Assembly (NCBI RefSeq): GCF_900110075.1
Contig: NZ_FOCJ01000007.1
Location: forward strand, 327,178-391,177
DNA: 64,000 nucleotides
Source of the DNA: Paenibacillus sp. OV219
GTDB taxonomy: Bacteria > Bacillota > Bacilli > Paenibacillales > Paenibacillaceae
Direction of reading: 5' to 3'
A program made the translations under genes and the position numbers. How positions within the stretch are numbered: position 1 is the stretch's first letter; every line of letters starts with the position of its first letter. Below, in pieces: positions 63,905-64,000 of this stretch. Below the pieces are notes generated by a model. That model made no database searches and was not told where the DNA came from. It saw nothing but the letters and a program-made list of their open reading frames with translations.

Positions 63905-64000
63905 TGTAAACTGGTCCCCATAGACTGGACACTTTGAAAAAAGGTGTTTAGGCTATGGGGGCTTTTTTGTATACTGGTATTGGCATTTAAGGAGGGCATC
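63905..64000 (+). mobile_element. Possible insertion sequence left end
   Basis: TGTAAACTGGTCCCCATAGACTGGACAC, quoted as TGTAAACTGGTCCCC and ATAGACTGGACAC, resembles ends of IS3-family elements. CCCCATAG at 63918 pairs with CTATGGGG at 63955, followed by TTTTTT. AAGGAGG near 63991 may serve a gene that begins beyond the window. It could instead be a terminator plus a normal gene start. Confidence 0.3.

Overview
The window looks like chromosomal DNA from Paenibacillus or a close relative (Bacillota, Bacillales). This rests on moderately high GC, strong AGGAGG-type ribosome binding sites with frequent GTG/TTG starts, a T-box leader on ilvA, a padR-DUF1700-DUF4097 operon, and beta-oxidation genes matching the Bacillus fadF/fadN/fadA/fadE set. 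It is an inference from content; I see no rRNA or other taxonomic marker.

Layout: 0.3-6.2 kb holds sugar metabolism (GH51 arabinofuranosidase with a divergent ArsR-type regulator, a TRM11-like methyltransferase, an aldo/keto reductase, an aldose 1-epimerase). 6.3-10.8 kb holds a PadR/DUF1700/DUF4097 operon and a small multicopper oxidase followed by an HD-GYP protein. 10.9-11.9 kb is a 112-bp tandem repeat array. 12-22 kb is a signalling block: PAS-HTH regulator, small zinc-binding protein, large hybrid histidine kinase, OmpR-type regulator, GGDEF-EAL protein and a second membrane histidine kinase.

22.47-26.27 kb is the most unusual part. A tRNA-Thr(CGT) gene is followed by AT-rich DNA carrying a series of small genes, several resembling immunity proteins of polymorphic toxin systems (CdiI-like, Imm26-like, DUF4259, DUF1871). 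They are separated by a recurring GCTAACGGG-type spacer, and a displaced 3' half of the same tRNA closes the segment. I read it as a tRNA-integrated island carrying a cassette-like array with no integrase left inside.

26.5-31.8 kb is a secreted thermolysin-like protease with 13 FN3-like domains. 32-33.2 kb has two duplicated small genes with sporulation-type -10 boxes. 33.4-45.5 kb is mixed housekeeping: tyrosinase-like protein, Nudix, MscL, lipid kinase, AlkC-like repair protein, exporter, small zinc ribbon proteins, TVP38 protein, MFS transporter, IlvA with T-box, DUF2238, phosphatase, GNAT, Dabb. A small membrane protein gene at 45.7 kb is broken by an 11-bp tandem duplication.

46-60.4 kb is a complete fatty-acid beta-oxidation cluster: etfB-etfA on the minus strand and, divergently, fadF, fadN, fadA, fadE, lcfA and a thioesterase. 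LcfA activates fatty acids, FadE/FadN/FadA degrade the acyl-CoA, and EtfAB plus FadF pass electrons to the quinone pool. The cluster is interrupted by two repeat regions: GAGAG-type repeats before fadN and two 51-bp arrays between fadA and fadE. 60.5-64 kb holds small proteins, methionine aminopeptidase, an AraC-type regulator and a divergent SRAP protein, then a possible insertion sequence end at the window edge.
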